In this document: positions 36,777 to 49,287 of the stretch, piece by piece
How the letters are laid out: each line of letters starts with the position of its first letter
Numbering within the stretch: the first letter of the stretch is position 1
Source of the DNA: Morella rubra
Taxonomy: Eukaryota; Streptophyta; Magnoliopsida; Fagales; Myricaceae
Assembly (NCBI GenBank): GCA_003952965.2
Contig: CM025851.1
Span: 21,060,730 to 21,124,729, forward strand
DNA: 64,000 bases
Direction of reading: 5' to 3'
Notes under the pieces: generated by a model
Databases searched by the model: none
The model's input: the letters and a program-made list of their open reading frames with translations, nothing else
What the model was told of the DNA's origin: nothing
Translations under genes and position numbers: made by a program

Positions 36777-37359
36777 AGAAAGACAAACGCAACAAAAATA
36801 AAAGGGATGAGTCCTACAGATTCAGTAAGGTCAGGGAAGCGGATATGCCACAAATACAATTAAAGCAGTAATAAGAATAGTAAGAAAAGAACTAAAGGCA
36901 ATTCAAAGTTATGCTCGATGAAATGCAAAAAGAATGCATCCCGATCCCATTCATCTCTCATTATTTTTCTGATCCGGTAGAAGTGTCCCTACTACGCTCT
37001 GTTTAACCCCTAGAGTCTGAGTTGTGTGTCCTTCCTCTCCTCTGGGATTGTCCCATGCATCACACACACCAAGACACTGGTTAGGCAAGCCTCACACCAT
37101 TGCTTAGGAAAACCACCCACTATTTTTATTAGTGGTGGCTTGCACATTTCCCAATGTGAACGGTGCCATCATCCAATCTTAGGACTACCTCTGGGTGTAG
37201 GTTCTTTCCAGCCTTTCAATACATTTCATAACCATGAGATGATTATGCATCATTTTGTAAAATATGACACATTAACAAGCATATGCAATTTCATAACTTA
37301 TAAAAGCTTCAATAAGAACGAAATACAACTATGTAATTTCATAAACTTGTAAAATCTAT

Positions 37360-38081
37360 TTTATTCTAAAAGAGTAACTTGAACATAATAAAACGTAATT
37401 TGGAGATGCACAATAGCCAACGAACCTAATCGTCCCCAAATGTGTGGCTCGTGTTCTAATAATTTGAACATATTAGAACGTACTTTAAAGACGAACAATA
37501 GCCGACCTAAATTATCGTCCCTAAATGTGTGAGCCATCATTCGAACATTTTTGAACGTACGTTCGAGATGAAATCTAATTGTCCGCAATTTTCGTCCCTA
37601 AAAGTGCACCATGTGTTCCAAAGTGTTGTCCAACGTATATTAGAGAGGAAACTTTCCGACACAAATATTCGTCTCCAAAAGTGTGTAATTGTTCTTAATT
37701 AATCAAACAATCATTAGAGACATTAAGGACCCGCCGCCAAAAATAATTGTATTCGAATGCATTTGAATTTTGGTCGGTTGAATCCGTCCCTAATGGTGCA
37801 TGTTATGTTCTTTTCCATTCAAACATGAATTTAGGATGAAAAATTGGTTTCGCCAAAAAAAATTGCGTTCGAATGTGTTCCAACATTGGCAGATCCTCTT
37901 CGTCTCTAAAGGTGGTCATCAGAGACGTAGGTAAATTTTCGTCTCTAATGGCACTTTAGCAATAGCACACTTGAGACGACATGGGGACGCCCACTTTTTC
38001 GTCCCTAATGGTCTTTAGGGACAAAAAGCTTACTTTTAGAGACGAATAAAGTCGTCTTTAAAGGACATAAATGGTATAGTG
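37360..38081 (-). mobile_element. CACTA end with subterminal repeats
   Basis: The minus strand starts at 38081 with CACTATACCATTTATGTCC. Many copies of CGTCCCTAA/CGTCTCTAA motifs in both orientations follow inward to about 37430. No transposase sequence and no opposite terminus were found; the left part abuts the reversed Gypsy block. Confidence 0.75.
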
Positions 38082-38097
38082 TATGGCAGTAGGTAAA

Positions 38098-39526
38098 TGA
38101 AAGTCTAAATAACAACCCAAGAGGGGGGTGAATTGGGTTTATCAAAAACTTAGTCCTTTTTCAATAAAAACTCAGATCTGAAAAATAGCCCTTTTTAACA
38201 ATTAATAATGCAGATTAAATGTGTATAATGTTAAGCAAAATATATGCAATAATGATAAAGCATAAATCTCCACAAGTATGAATATGTACTGAAACGAAAG
38301 AGTGATAGAGTTAGAGAGATGACACCGTATTTTTAGGTGGTTCGGCCAACACTTGCCTACGTCCACCCCCAAGGCTATTGACTTCCTTGGGCTTCCTTCA
38401 CTATTCTCCAAATAGCAAATACACCTTAGCTTCCCGGTGCTAAGGAACCTTTACAAAGCATTTTTCGAGCTCACGCTTCAACTCTCTCACAAATCTAAAA
38501 CCCAAGGGATTTCTTCTACTCTCACAAGTAGGACCAAGTGTTTTCCCAACACTCAAATGTTTTACAATAGATGGGTACAATGAATAATGGCTCTCTAAGC
38601 CGAATATGCAAGTGGAAAGCTCACAACGTGTGGAATGGCTCTCTAAGCCGAATTAGCAAATGAAAAGCTCAATAAAGTGCAAAAAGACAAGATTCTTGAA
38701 TGAAACCTAAAGTTTGGCAAGTAGAAGCACAAGCTTTCTTGGTAGGTGCAGTCTTCCTTCTTCTTTAAAGCACTTTCTCTCTCTAGAAGTTAGGGCACGA
38801 TTGATTGCAAGTGTGTTGTCTCTTCTTCAAGAAACTTCTCTCTCTTTGGAGGCTAGATCGTCAAGGATAAGCAAGAGAAGAAGATTTAACAATGGGAGCT
38901 TTGATCTTGGAGGAATCAGCAAATGAAATCTTTGGATCTTGCTTTCTCTCTCTATCAGAGGTAGATTTTGAATAATGATGCAAGTCCTTCCTTTCTCTCT
39001 CTATCTCATTCTTCTTATAGCCCCCAGGTCTTCAACGATCATCAAAGCCCTCAAAAGTGCCATTGGAAGGGCATCCAAGACTTTTTGGAACTTTTTGGAT
39101 GAGTTGGCGTCGTTTCCAAAATATCTGCAAATTCGCACCATGTGTCGACACATTGTCTTCATGTGTCGACACTTTAAACTTAGTCTGAAATTTTGCTCTC
39201 GGGAGACAGTGCAATGTGTCGACACTTGTCTTCAATGTGTCAACACATTGAATACTTAGTCTGAAAATTTGTTCTTTGACAGCAACTACTCCAATTCAAC
39301 ATATCTCAAAAACACCTACAATATAAAAATTGACCAATTAACTTGTGTAATGGTGTTCAAGTATGCTTAGAGATATTTTAGAATAGAGAAACCTTGATGC
39401 TTTAAAATATATCATTTTCTTAAAAGAGATTTTCAATGTAAAATCTAAAAGTCTTAAACGAGTTTGAAAACTTTGTTATCATCAAAATCAAAATAGATTG
39501 TTTGTAAAAACAACCTTGGGCTAACA
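38098..39526 (-). mobile_element. Solo LTR (family B), second copy
   Basis: 1,429 bp. The minus strand begins TGTTAGCCCAAGGTTG and ends GACTTTCA, flanked by the 5-bp duplication GTAAA at 38093-38097 and 39527-39531. It carries the same GTGTCGACAC repeats (about 39135-39245) and GGTTCGGCCAACACTTGCC block as the copy at 27880-29183. No internal region. Confidence 0.9.
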
Positions 39527-39679
39527 GTAAACAACGAAGTTTCGGTGTTTGAAGGATTGGAGTTCCAATCGTCTAGAAGCAAGTTTGCTTTGTTCAAGAT
39601 TCATTGAAGTGAGCGAGAGATTCAGAGGTTCTGATTCTACTGCTTGGCAAGCATGGGTTCGAGTGTGTCCTTTCCTTCA

Positions 39680-40200
39680 GGGCTTGTTAGGTAGCAAAAT
39701 TTTTAAGGTAAATAAGGTCACCAATTGTAAGTGATTCTCTTATTTAGTGGATTGGTTAACCAACAGTGAGCCCAGAGTGGTTTTTCCCTCTTGAAGGAGT
39801 TCCTCAAAGGGTTTTCCACTTTATAAATAATCTTGTGTGTTCTTTGTGTTGTATTTGATTGTTTCTATTCTTTACCGTTTTTAAATTGCTTGGTTGATTA
39901 ATTGATATATCTAATTTAGAGTTTGGATCATTTACTGGTTGTGAATCTTGGTTCAAAAAAAATTAAAACAAGATTATTTTGCACACCAAGTATTTGTGAT
40001 GAAGTCTAAGTGTTCTTAGAATTGACTAATTTGGTTAAATAGAGTATTGTCTTTGCATAGAACTGATTGATATCTTGCAGATCTATACAAGTTTTATTAA
40101 TCCATTGTGCTAAGTTTTGTATTTGGTTTTCCACATTAGGGTGTATTAGGTTTTGCCGTAATTTTTTAACTTACTATTCACCACCCCCCCCCCCCCCCCA
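39680..40200 (+). mobile_element. Copia-type LTR fragment
   Basis: AGAGTGGTTTTTCCCTCTTG then GGAGTTCCTCAAAGGGTTTT is a widespread Copia LTR signature. The fragment appears to end near TTAACTTACTATTCACC, just before a poly-C run. No partner LTR or internal region was seen. Confidence 0.6.
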
Positions 40201-43200
40201 ACTTTCTTTCTAGGTAAGTTCAAGGTCTAAACAGTGTCCCGCACTTATTTTTGGTAAATAAGGCCTAAATAGGCCAAAAAAATGTTGCTCAAAACATTAC
40301 TGGAATTCTAACATCCGCTTCCGATTCTATTAAGTCCAACCATAGCCCTAGAGGAAGCAAATTCTATTTTGGGCTTCTGCTAGTTAGTAGACCAGATCAC
40401 AGATTGCCAAATTCCACTTCTGACATGTCCAACTTACACCCCTAGACATGAGTGTCCCTAATTGGTAACATGAAAGTTCAGACAGTAATTTTAAAAAAGG
40501 GACAAAACCAAGAACTAATAAGATATTTAACCCCCCCCCCCCCCCCCCCCTAAAAAAAAAAAAACAAAAAACAAAAAACAAAAAGTTTCCTCATAAAGCA
40601 TTGGCTAGCAACTACAAAGAAGCTAATTACGAACATGATTTAAAATATGCATAGAAAAGCACAACAAAGAAGTATATATGGGCTGATTGCATACTCGAAA
40701 GGTTAAATTGGAAACATAAGAGTACTTTGTTTGAATTATCTAAAACATATATAATACCTACTGGCATGACGATGGTAGGGTATTCTTTGAAGCCACATGA
40801 TGCCTCTCTGGCTCTCTCATGAAGCAACTTGTTTGGAGATGGGAAGAAAAGTAAAAGGGAATTAAACAACTTGGAGTTAATTTGGATGACTAGAAAGCAG
40901 AAGGAAAATAATGAAGAAAGAAAGAAAGAAATTATGAGTTGACCAAAACGTGGTTTGGATTAAACAATTTGGCATGGTTGTTGAGAATCGATGAAATTTC
41001 ATTTTCCAATGAAGATTCAAAGGCTTGGAAACATAGAAATGAAGATTCCACGAAGTGCATGCCCATGATTAAAATAAAGCCGTTTGACATATTTTTCTGA
41101 TCACATCCATATAAATATCGTGGACTATATGACAGTAGCTAGTACTGAAAAGCGACATGCATCATGGTCTAAGAAAAAATTATAAAGTAAACCACATGGG
41201 CACCTTTCGAGTGCCAAACATTCTAATGGCTACACCTTCTGAGAATGAACGAGCTGATGGCATATCCATCTTATTTAGTCTTTTGGCAAGAATTTTTTGG
41301 CACCGACTTTGACATGGAGAGGCACTCAAAGGAGTCCTTTTTCCTATGGTTCTATCAATATTGAATTTTTCTTTTCTTCCGACATAGAATACGAAGATTA
41401 CAAGAAATTATCTAATTTAGGAAAAAAAAGAAGACGACAAATCTACTTCAATTCATCTGCGATGCTAGCAAAACATATAGGAAATTGACCGGATCATCTG
41501 CTACACATGGATTGATTAAGCGGCCTCGTTGCTGACAGAAGGAAGCTGGGTGCTGTTCTAATTAATATATTGGTCAGAAACATTGCGGCCTTCTTGTTCA
41601 TACGGCATTATTGGAGGATTAAATAATTCTTGAATTGGTCTGCTTTGAAAATTAACTGTTAAATTCTTAAATATTAGTAGTCTTCGACATATCAGTGAAT
41701 AACCTGTTATTAACAAGTCAACTCGACAAAAAACAAAGAAATTTGTCTTAGGAGAAAAAAGAAATTGAAGGAAATTTGTCTCCAGGGGATAGAAAAACAA
41801 TGTATGTAGATTATATGTATTATCATGTGAATGTGGAGCTTTAGAATATTCATCTCATGGACGGGGAGCTAGAATGAGACAAAATGCGGAGCAGCATATA
41901 CAGCTGGCTCTAATTGTTAATTGTTCTCAACGTACAAGATACATGCATGTTAGATACATGCCCTCAAAACTGGTTTTTGTGAATAATTATTTGATCACTC
42001 GGTGTGTTCTGGACCAAAATACATGGTTTAGATAGGTGTATAATCGTTTGTGCCTTTATTTAATAGGATTATAGACTCAATATCATTAAGGTATAGTGAT
42101 CTTAAGTATATGAGTGAGTGCAATAAAAAAGTACATATACTGAAAAGGAATCAATAATTAATTCCTTTTGAAAATTATTATCACTGATATAGAGAAGGGT
42201 AGTTAACACAGTTAGCTTATAATATCCTTACACCTGAAAGGTTTATACAGATCTATTTATTATGTGCTTGTGCTTGACTGAACTATACATTTATACTATG
42301 TTATACTCGAAAAAGAGAACACTGACCAATGAGACTTTGTGAAATTGTAAATTTTTTAATGTTTTTAATGTAAACTATATTTAAATTTATATTTATACTG
42401 ATCTATTTTTAATGTAAACTATATTGTAAAACTTATATTTTTTGTGGGTCTTGTAAATAAACTATACTGATCTATTTTTCAAAGTTTTTAATGTAAACTT
42501 ATATTTATTGATGAAATTGTTCTTGAAACAATTTTGAGAGTCTAGATGATTACATATTGAGAATTAAGAATTAATGAGTTAGAAATTTTATTAATGATAA
42601 TACTTTAGTTCTATTACAGTTCATGTGGAATATAGAATATAAATGAAAGGATAAATAAGAAATTATTAACAAAAACACGGAACACATAAATCAATCTCAT
42701 ATTCTTGTGAGTCAATCGTGATTTGTCGATGAACATGATCCAATTCGTAGAATTTGAAATAAAATAATACAAGAAAAAAAAAATTCATGATGATCTTACG
42801 GTCAAGATCTAAGATGCCAAAAGATTCAAAACGATTAGACTGCTTAAATAGTGATATATATCACCAAGTTTTTGGAGATTCACGAAGATTATTTGATGAA
42901 TCAGTGAGAATTTTAATTCTGGGCGAACTTTCGTTTTGATCGTTGCATTCATAAAGCGGAAAAGAAAAACACTAGTATACTTGAATACTGGCTCTTTGAT
43001 TCTATGTGCAATTGGCCTCCTAGCTCCCTTGAAACTTCCACGTATCCAGGTACAGCTTGTGGCTGAGAGGATGGATCATTGAGGCTGCTGATAAAGACAG
43101 TACTCCACTAACTACAAGCATAGTACAAAAGAGAGAAACAAAAAGCTATTGAGGTAGAAGTGAAAGAGTAGGAAGTTTCCAAGTCCCGAGCTCCTGCATG

Positions 43201-45407
43201 TTTCCTTTTTTCACTGCATTTTCGTGGCAGCTATATATATTTCACCTTTGCCCTGGTGAGTGGTGTGGCTCTAGTAATTTGATTTCTCATGATCTCCTAG
43301 ACCAAGTATAAAAGCATCACTGTCGAAGATTATGCCACATGATTGTCAATTCAGGGAAGAGACGAAAATTGCATACCAACCATGCGAAGCCCACCACTTC
43401 CCAAAAGAACAAAGTTGGAACTTGGTAACCACATTTCCAGGAAAATATGTATTGCCGGTTCCTGCAGGTAAGTGTTTTGTTTTTTCCATGAAGGTACACT
43501 TACACCATCAATCTCTAAATTAATACGTCATCAACATAAGACAAACCTTAAACATACGTATAAGGAAGCACATGTGCACGTAGTACCAGAGTTAGAAGAC
43601 AACTGATAGAATATTACTCAGGATTAGCAAACGCCATTATTATTCTGGAAAAAAAATTTGAAAATTATAAAAAAATACTAAAATATATATAGAAGTATAG
43701 GTAGCTAGGCAGCCAAAAGAGAATGCCTTCCTCTAGGCTCTATCATATCATGGATGGATATAAATTACGTAAGCACTGCAAAGCGCTAAAGGGAACAAAA
43801 CTCCCTTTCCTTTAGTTGGAAAATATTTGGTTCTGTCGTTTTAGATTAGTGATGATCACGAATGGAGACAAGGACTTTGGACTCCAAATGCCAGCTCTCA
43901 TGTATATCCATGCACTGTATGTGTGATGTTCTTCTTCCAAATTCAAACGGGCTTCACTTCTATTGAACTTCTGCTTTACTTCTCGGACCTTTCCCCTGAG
44001 TGCTTTATTTCTCATGCACATTTATTCGTTTATGATGGAATTAATCTTCGTTTATGACCTCTGGTAACTCGGAAAGTTTTAGTTTGGTTTGTTCTCCGGC
44101 CCTTTACCTCTGGGAATTAGCACTTTTGACCGGTTTATGTCCAATATTATTTTCGGTGGCACCGTGGCCATGTTTCACGGCAAATATATAAAATAAAGAT
44201 AGAATACAGGTGGAACAAAGGTAATTTTAGTATAATTTTCTGTTCGAATTGTAGGATACAATTAGAAGAAAGATAAATATAATATAATAAACATTACATT
44301 CAATATTATAGGTGTCCAAAACATCACACAATTAATATTAAATACGGTAAGTTTCACATATTGTGTGTATATTTATATTTATTTTTTTTAATTTGTATAC
44401 CTCTCTCAGAATCGCACATCTAACGTCGCACATCTAACGTACCTCGCATATAAAATGAAGATTTTGAGTGCACCTTATGGGGGAGAAGGTTTTTAGGAAT
44501 GAAGGAATGAGAATTGACATGAAGAGAGAATTATTCTTTTTTTTTTAGGGAAGGGAGACAGTACCTCCAAATTATTAAATACTCTCACTTATGGTGGAGG
44601 AATATCATGATTTATTGTAATTTGTGACGTTTGACTTGTGCGTCTTTGGGGACTTGGTTGTTTGTTTTTGGGTGCTTTAATACACTTACCGCTTACCCAA
44701 AAAAAAAAATACCATGGTTTTACATCCAAGACCAAGCATGCAAGACCCACAAATACAATTAGAAACAGAGAACGCGTACTGAAATATTGAACAAATACTT
44801 TAATTAGTGCAAATCAGGTAGCAACTTGGATCTGCATTGACCCCAACCAACTTAAGAGTCAGCAACACATACTATACAAAAATATAGTCAAACTATATTG
44901 GGAACACAAGAACTAAACGAGTGTAAGTCTAACTAATCTATATAAAAAGACCTTGTACGTGTACTTCATGTTCCTGGTCGATCTTTTGTTTCTTCTTTAT
45001 TGATTTTTGTGTCTGAGGCACGTGTGGGCTCAAAGGGATCACAATCTGCAGACACAAGTTAAAACTTCGTCTCTCCCTTTTTGGTGCCTGAAATTAGTAG
45101 CATCAATTCCCAGGTATCATGCTCAAAACGCGGAACCACTTGCACAAAACGCGAAGAATGACATGCCTAATTGTTTGTTTAACTACCAATTAATTAGAGA
45201 AGAATTAAAGCATATATATAAGATGTCCGCAGAGGGTTTCAATATAATGACATCATACCATACGCACAAGCCACAAAGAAAAAAACATCGTGCGTGTATA
45301 CTAACTATTCAAAACCTACCATTTCCATAATTTCAATTAGGTCGTATGTATGAAGGTTAAAAAGGGAAAAACAATAAAAGAACAGAACTTACCACCCTCT
45401 TCCTCTT
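40201..45407. other. Long AT-rich intergenic region, no gene recognised
   Basis: Two poly-C runs (about 40180-40199 and 40532-40550) and a poly-A stretch are present. A local repeat of AATGTAAACTATATT and ACTGATCTATTTTT motifs occupies about 42350-42500. At 43330-43468 a possible orphan exon ends with a good donor (CCTGCAG|GTAAGTG), but its product is not recognisable. Nothing else is supported. Confidence 0.45.
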
Positions 45408-45417
45408 CTATAAATAG
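45408..45417 (+). promoter_or_regulatory. TATA box of the FMO1-type gene
   Basis: CTATAAATAG, a strong TATA match, lies about 90 bases before the ATG at 45506, leaving a leader of about 60 bases. Confidence 0.65.
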
Positions 45418-45505
45418 CCCAACATCCTCATAGTTCCAACTCCAACCCAATTACTCACGAGCCAGTTGCTTGCTACCTAGCTTATTGCCTGAAACATTTA
45501 CTACA

Positions 45506-48500
45506 ATGGCTAGCAATCAAAGCCACCCAATTCTTTCCAAAGTTGGGATCATAGGAGCTGGAATTAGCGGCATTGCTGCTGCTAAACAGCTCTCGGGCTA
45601 TCGCCCTGTGGTTTTTGAGGCCACTGACTCGATAGGTGGTGTCTGGAAACACTGTTCTTTTACTTCTACTAAACTCCAAACCCCTCGATGTGACTATGAG
45701 TTCTCGGATTATCCCTGGCCTGAAAGGGATAATTCGGCTTTTCCTTCTCACGTCGAGATAGTGGAATACTTGCATGGCTATGCAACACACTTTGATGTGC
45801 TGAAATACATCCAGTTCAACTCAACGGTGGTAGAAATTCGGTACGTGGGTGACCACCATTCTGATAACACCGCAGAGTACGGGAGTCTGCTGAAAGGGCA
45901 TACTGTCTGGGAGGTTTCTGTGCAGAACAACCAATCCAAGACCATTGAGGTCATTTCTCTCTTAATCTTAAGCACTTGTTTTTAATCTATTTCGGTTTGC
46001 CAGGCCCGCCCGCCCACCCCTCTCCTCTTCCCCCGCGCGCTTCTTCGAAAACCTAGCAATTAGATAGATGGTGATGAATGTTCTCTGACTTAAATAGGCA
46101 TCCATGGATAGAATAGCATTAATGTCAAAACATTCATGTTCCGAATGCATGGCGCTGAGGGAAATATACCTCATGCAAGCTTAGGACTGAGTTGTTGATC
46201 TATTTTAAGACGAAAAAGACCAAGAATCGAATTCTCTGACACTCCTGCGCATATCATATTCCCGTCCCACTTTTGCGTCGTCTAGGGAATACTTATTTAC
46301 CTAATCTTCATTAGTACAATCATATGGTACAGTCTTTGTCATGGTAATCTAATTCTGTTAATCTTCATTTTGGCTGGTCAATCAAACTCTTCGCAACAGT
46401 GGTATGCTTTCGAGTTTCTCGTAGTATGCATCGGAAAATATGGAGACGTACCAAGAATGCAATCTTTTCCACCCAATAGAGGTCCAGATGTATTTTCCGG
46501 CAAGGTATTACATTCCCTGGATTACTGTAAGCTAAACAAAGATGCTGCTCGTTCGCTGCACGAAGGAAAGAAGGTGGCAGTTGTTGGCTACAGGAAATCA
46601 GCTATTGATTTAGCTGTGGAGTGCGCAGAGGCAAATCAAGGTACATCTCAACACCATTGACGCATTCCTCGTACATGTTTGACATGATCTCAGATCATAA
46701 GGAAAAATACCACAAGATAATGTTTTCTAAATAAAGTCCGTGAGGATTCTGATCTTACACAATACCTGCTACTACCTGGTAGTACTTTGGTGGGCAGAGC
46801 AGTCAAAGGGGCCCAATTAGTGGTAATTAAGGTGGGGTATACACATGTGACATTTGAAAGCTTTTCTCCTAGTTCTAGTCTTGTACCACCGGGTCAGAGT
46901 AGTAGACATGATGTATCCGTTCCCATAAGGCCAAAAATAGATGATATCATTAATTAATCTTAAGGTCAACGTATTGAATATCATTTAACGAATTTTTAGT
47001 TTATTGATAATTGGTTATAATAAGGTATGATAAGAGGGGTGAGACCAAGCTTAAGTTCACATCTTGTCTGCTAATTTGCCTAAAAACAAAGAAGCACTTA
47101 AACAAAAAGGACAAACAATATGATTTGTCACCAACTCGTGACATCAAATTTAGAAACTTCATTGAAAGAGGTCGGGGAGAAAATGTTGCCAAGAAAATTA
47201 TTGCAAAGACGGGAGAATAGTCAGATATGCACTCTTAAAGTTTCTAGTTTGCTTTGATCTACTCCACTATTAGTTGTCTTTTTGTCAATAGAAATTGCAT
47301 GGCGGATGAACTTTTGTTGAGTTTTCGTAGAAATGACTTTGAAATTGACTTCTTGGTTTTCCTTTTTGCATGCCTAACTTAATTTATAAAAGGACCTGAC
47401 GGGCAACCCTGCACAATGGTGATACGAACTTTGCATTGGACCGTGCCATCCTACAGAATATGGGGATTGCCCTTTTTCTTGTTTTATTCGACAAGGTCTT
47501 CTCAGTTTCTCCACGAAAGGCCAAACCAAAGCTGGTTCAGGAACCTGTTATTACCTCTTTTATCTCCGACGGTAACATTCATGTGATCCTTTTGCTTTCT
47601 AATTTATTACCGGCCGGGAACGCACGATAGCTAGCACTGTTAACACTAATTACACTACCTTTTACTACGAGTATATATTGCCCGCCATATATATTGCACA
47701 ATTTAGCTCTCAGATGGTTGCTTCGTCTTTCCAAACAGCGGAAAGCAATTTCCAAGTTCATAGAGTCATACTTGCTGTGGAAGCTTCCTCTTGTTAAGTA
47801 TGGACTGAAGCCGGACCATCCGTTTTTGGAGGACTATGCTTCCTGCCAGATGGCTATCTTGCCAGAAAATTTCTTCACTGAGGCGGACAAGGGAAAGATA
47901 CTGTTCAAAAGAGCATCAAAGTGGTGGTTTTGGAGCGGGGGAATAGAATTTGAAGATAACACCAGATTGGAAGCTGATGTTGTGATTCTTGCTACTGGTT
48001 ATGACGGGAAGAAAAAGCTTCAGGCTCTACTTCCCGAGCCTTTCACGAGTCTCATGGTGGACTCCTCTGGGATCATGCCCTTGTACAGGTAACCTACGTA
48101 AAACACACGCCATGTCCTATTTATTTATTCCTTTTGTTTGGCATGAAGCCATCCCAACCTTACGGGCAATTTCCAATAAATAAACTATGCCAGAACAAAT
48201 GATAGCTTTTAGGCTTATAAAAATTCGCTCCTTTTTTATGGTAATTAAAAGGCTCTCCGATCCTTGCGTCGGATTGGATGAGCTCTTAAAATTGATCAAT
48301 TTTTTTTTTAGAGAAATGTTTTTCTCCACTATTTGAAGAATTTCCGTTTGCATCTTTTGACGCATGCTCTTTGTAGAGCCAAATCCGGTTTGGGATAATT
48401 TCTGGTTCCGGACCCGGAACCAGAAGTGATAGTTGGTGTAATACCGCTGCAGACGGGTCCGCCGCCTGAGAATTAGAGCAAAAGGCACTCTCGCGCTCTC

Positions 48501-49287
48501 AAGCGGTAAGTGGTTGAGCGGGATGAGCCGCCTCGTTTTCCGCAAGAGATCGCGGGAGAGGTTCCCCCGAGCCTCCCCCGGGGGGGCGAGTCTCAATTCG
48601 GGACAGATCAAAATATGAACTTCTGCTTCGACCAGAGTACAGTTTTTGATCTGGTCGAGATACACGCCCAAATTATTATACTAAATCTTACAGATCATGA
48701 ATGACAATGATTGCACATGACTTCGTATGTATCGAAGCCCTGACTTGCAAGTCTAAGCAACCAAGAAATAAATATGAATTAATCCTGTTTGAGTCGGAAA
48801 GAAAATAAAAAGAGTACTCGCCTACCAGACAAGTTTTTATAATAGCTGGTGGGTTGACAGATTGTAGAATCTAGTACTGCATCATGAAATGGGAGAATAG
48901 ATAGTACTGTAATTGACGAAACATGAGCCTGAGAATGTGATGGTTTTTGGCAGGGGCACTATTCATCCATTAATTCCCAACATGGCATTTGTGGGATTTG
49001 TTGAAAGTGTTTCGAATCTGCACTCGGCAGAGATTCGGAGCAAGTGGCTTGCTAGGTTGGCTGACGGTCTATTCAAGCTTCCTAGTGTTGGGAAGATGCT
49101 TGACCAAACAACCAAGGAGATTCAAGTCATGAAGAGGACGACCCGATTCTACAAGAGACACTGCATTTCCACGTTCAGCATCAACCAGAGTGATGAGATT
49201 TGTGAAGAGATGGGATGGAGCTCTTGGAGGAAAAAGAATTGGCTTTTGGAAGCCTTTAGCCCTTATACCAGCCAAGACTATATCTGA
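45506..49287 (+). CDS. FMO1: FMO1-type flavin-containing monooxygenase
   Basis: Five exons (45506-45949, 46400-46640, 47393-47571, 47739-48088, 48954-49287) join in phase to 515 residues. The ATG at 45506 is chosen because MASN matches the Arabidopsis FMO1 start; an in-frame upstream start at 45470 has no such support. Seen: FAD site GAGISG (residues 17-22), FMO signature FSGKVLHSLDY (180-190), NADPH-site region VAVVGYRKSAIDLA with GxxxSA as in FMO1 rather than GxGxxG, and LATGYDGKKK. YASCQMAILPENFF and YKRHCISTFSI also match FMO1 closely. In Arabidopsis FMO1 N-hydroxylates pipecolic acid to N-hydroxypipecolic acid, the mobile signal of systemic acquired resistance. Orthology is inferred, since paralogues exist in many plants. 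No disruption is seen. Intron 4 (865 bp) holds a GC-rich insert. The C-terminus is about 15 residues shorter than the Arabidopsis protein. Confidence 0.93.
48240..48670. other. GC-rich insert within FMO1 intron 4
   Basis: A stretch much richer in G+C than its surroundings includes GAGCCTCCCCCGGGGGGGC. A long minus-strand open frame is present, but the product is not recognisable. It may be a piece of a mobile element; no terminal repeats or target duplication were found. Confidence 0.35.

Larger units (their letters stand above)
34525..37350 (-). mobile_element. Gypsy-type LTR block, reverse orientation
   Basis: The left end TGTTACGCCTTGTGCTAG is the reverse complement of an LTR 3' end (...CGTAACA). 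The sequence matches the forward block when reversed: CACCTAGCCTATACG near 35000 and GGGATTGTCCCATGCATC near 37040. It interrupts the Copia fossil and is itself interrupted by a fold-back MITE (35070-35465) and a solo LTR (35560-36776). The right edge near 37350 is approximate, where CACTA-like DNA begins. No internal proteins were recognised. Confidence 0.6.

Noticed and set aside
40532-40578. Poly-C/poly-A run as a sequencing gap or regulatory tract
   Set aside because: Simple sequence only; several similar C-runs occur (29140, 40180, 61530) and nothing ties them to function.
48117-48671. 184-codon minus-strand frame in FMO1 intron 4
   Set aside because: No recognisable motifs; it crosses a GC-rich insert within an intron of a well-supported gene on the other strand.
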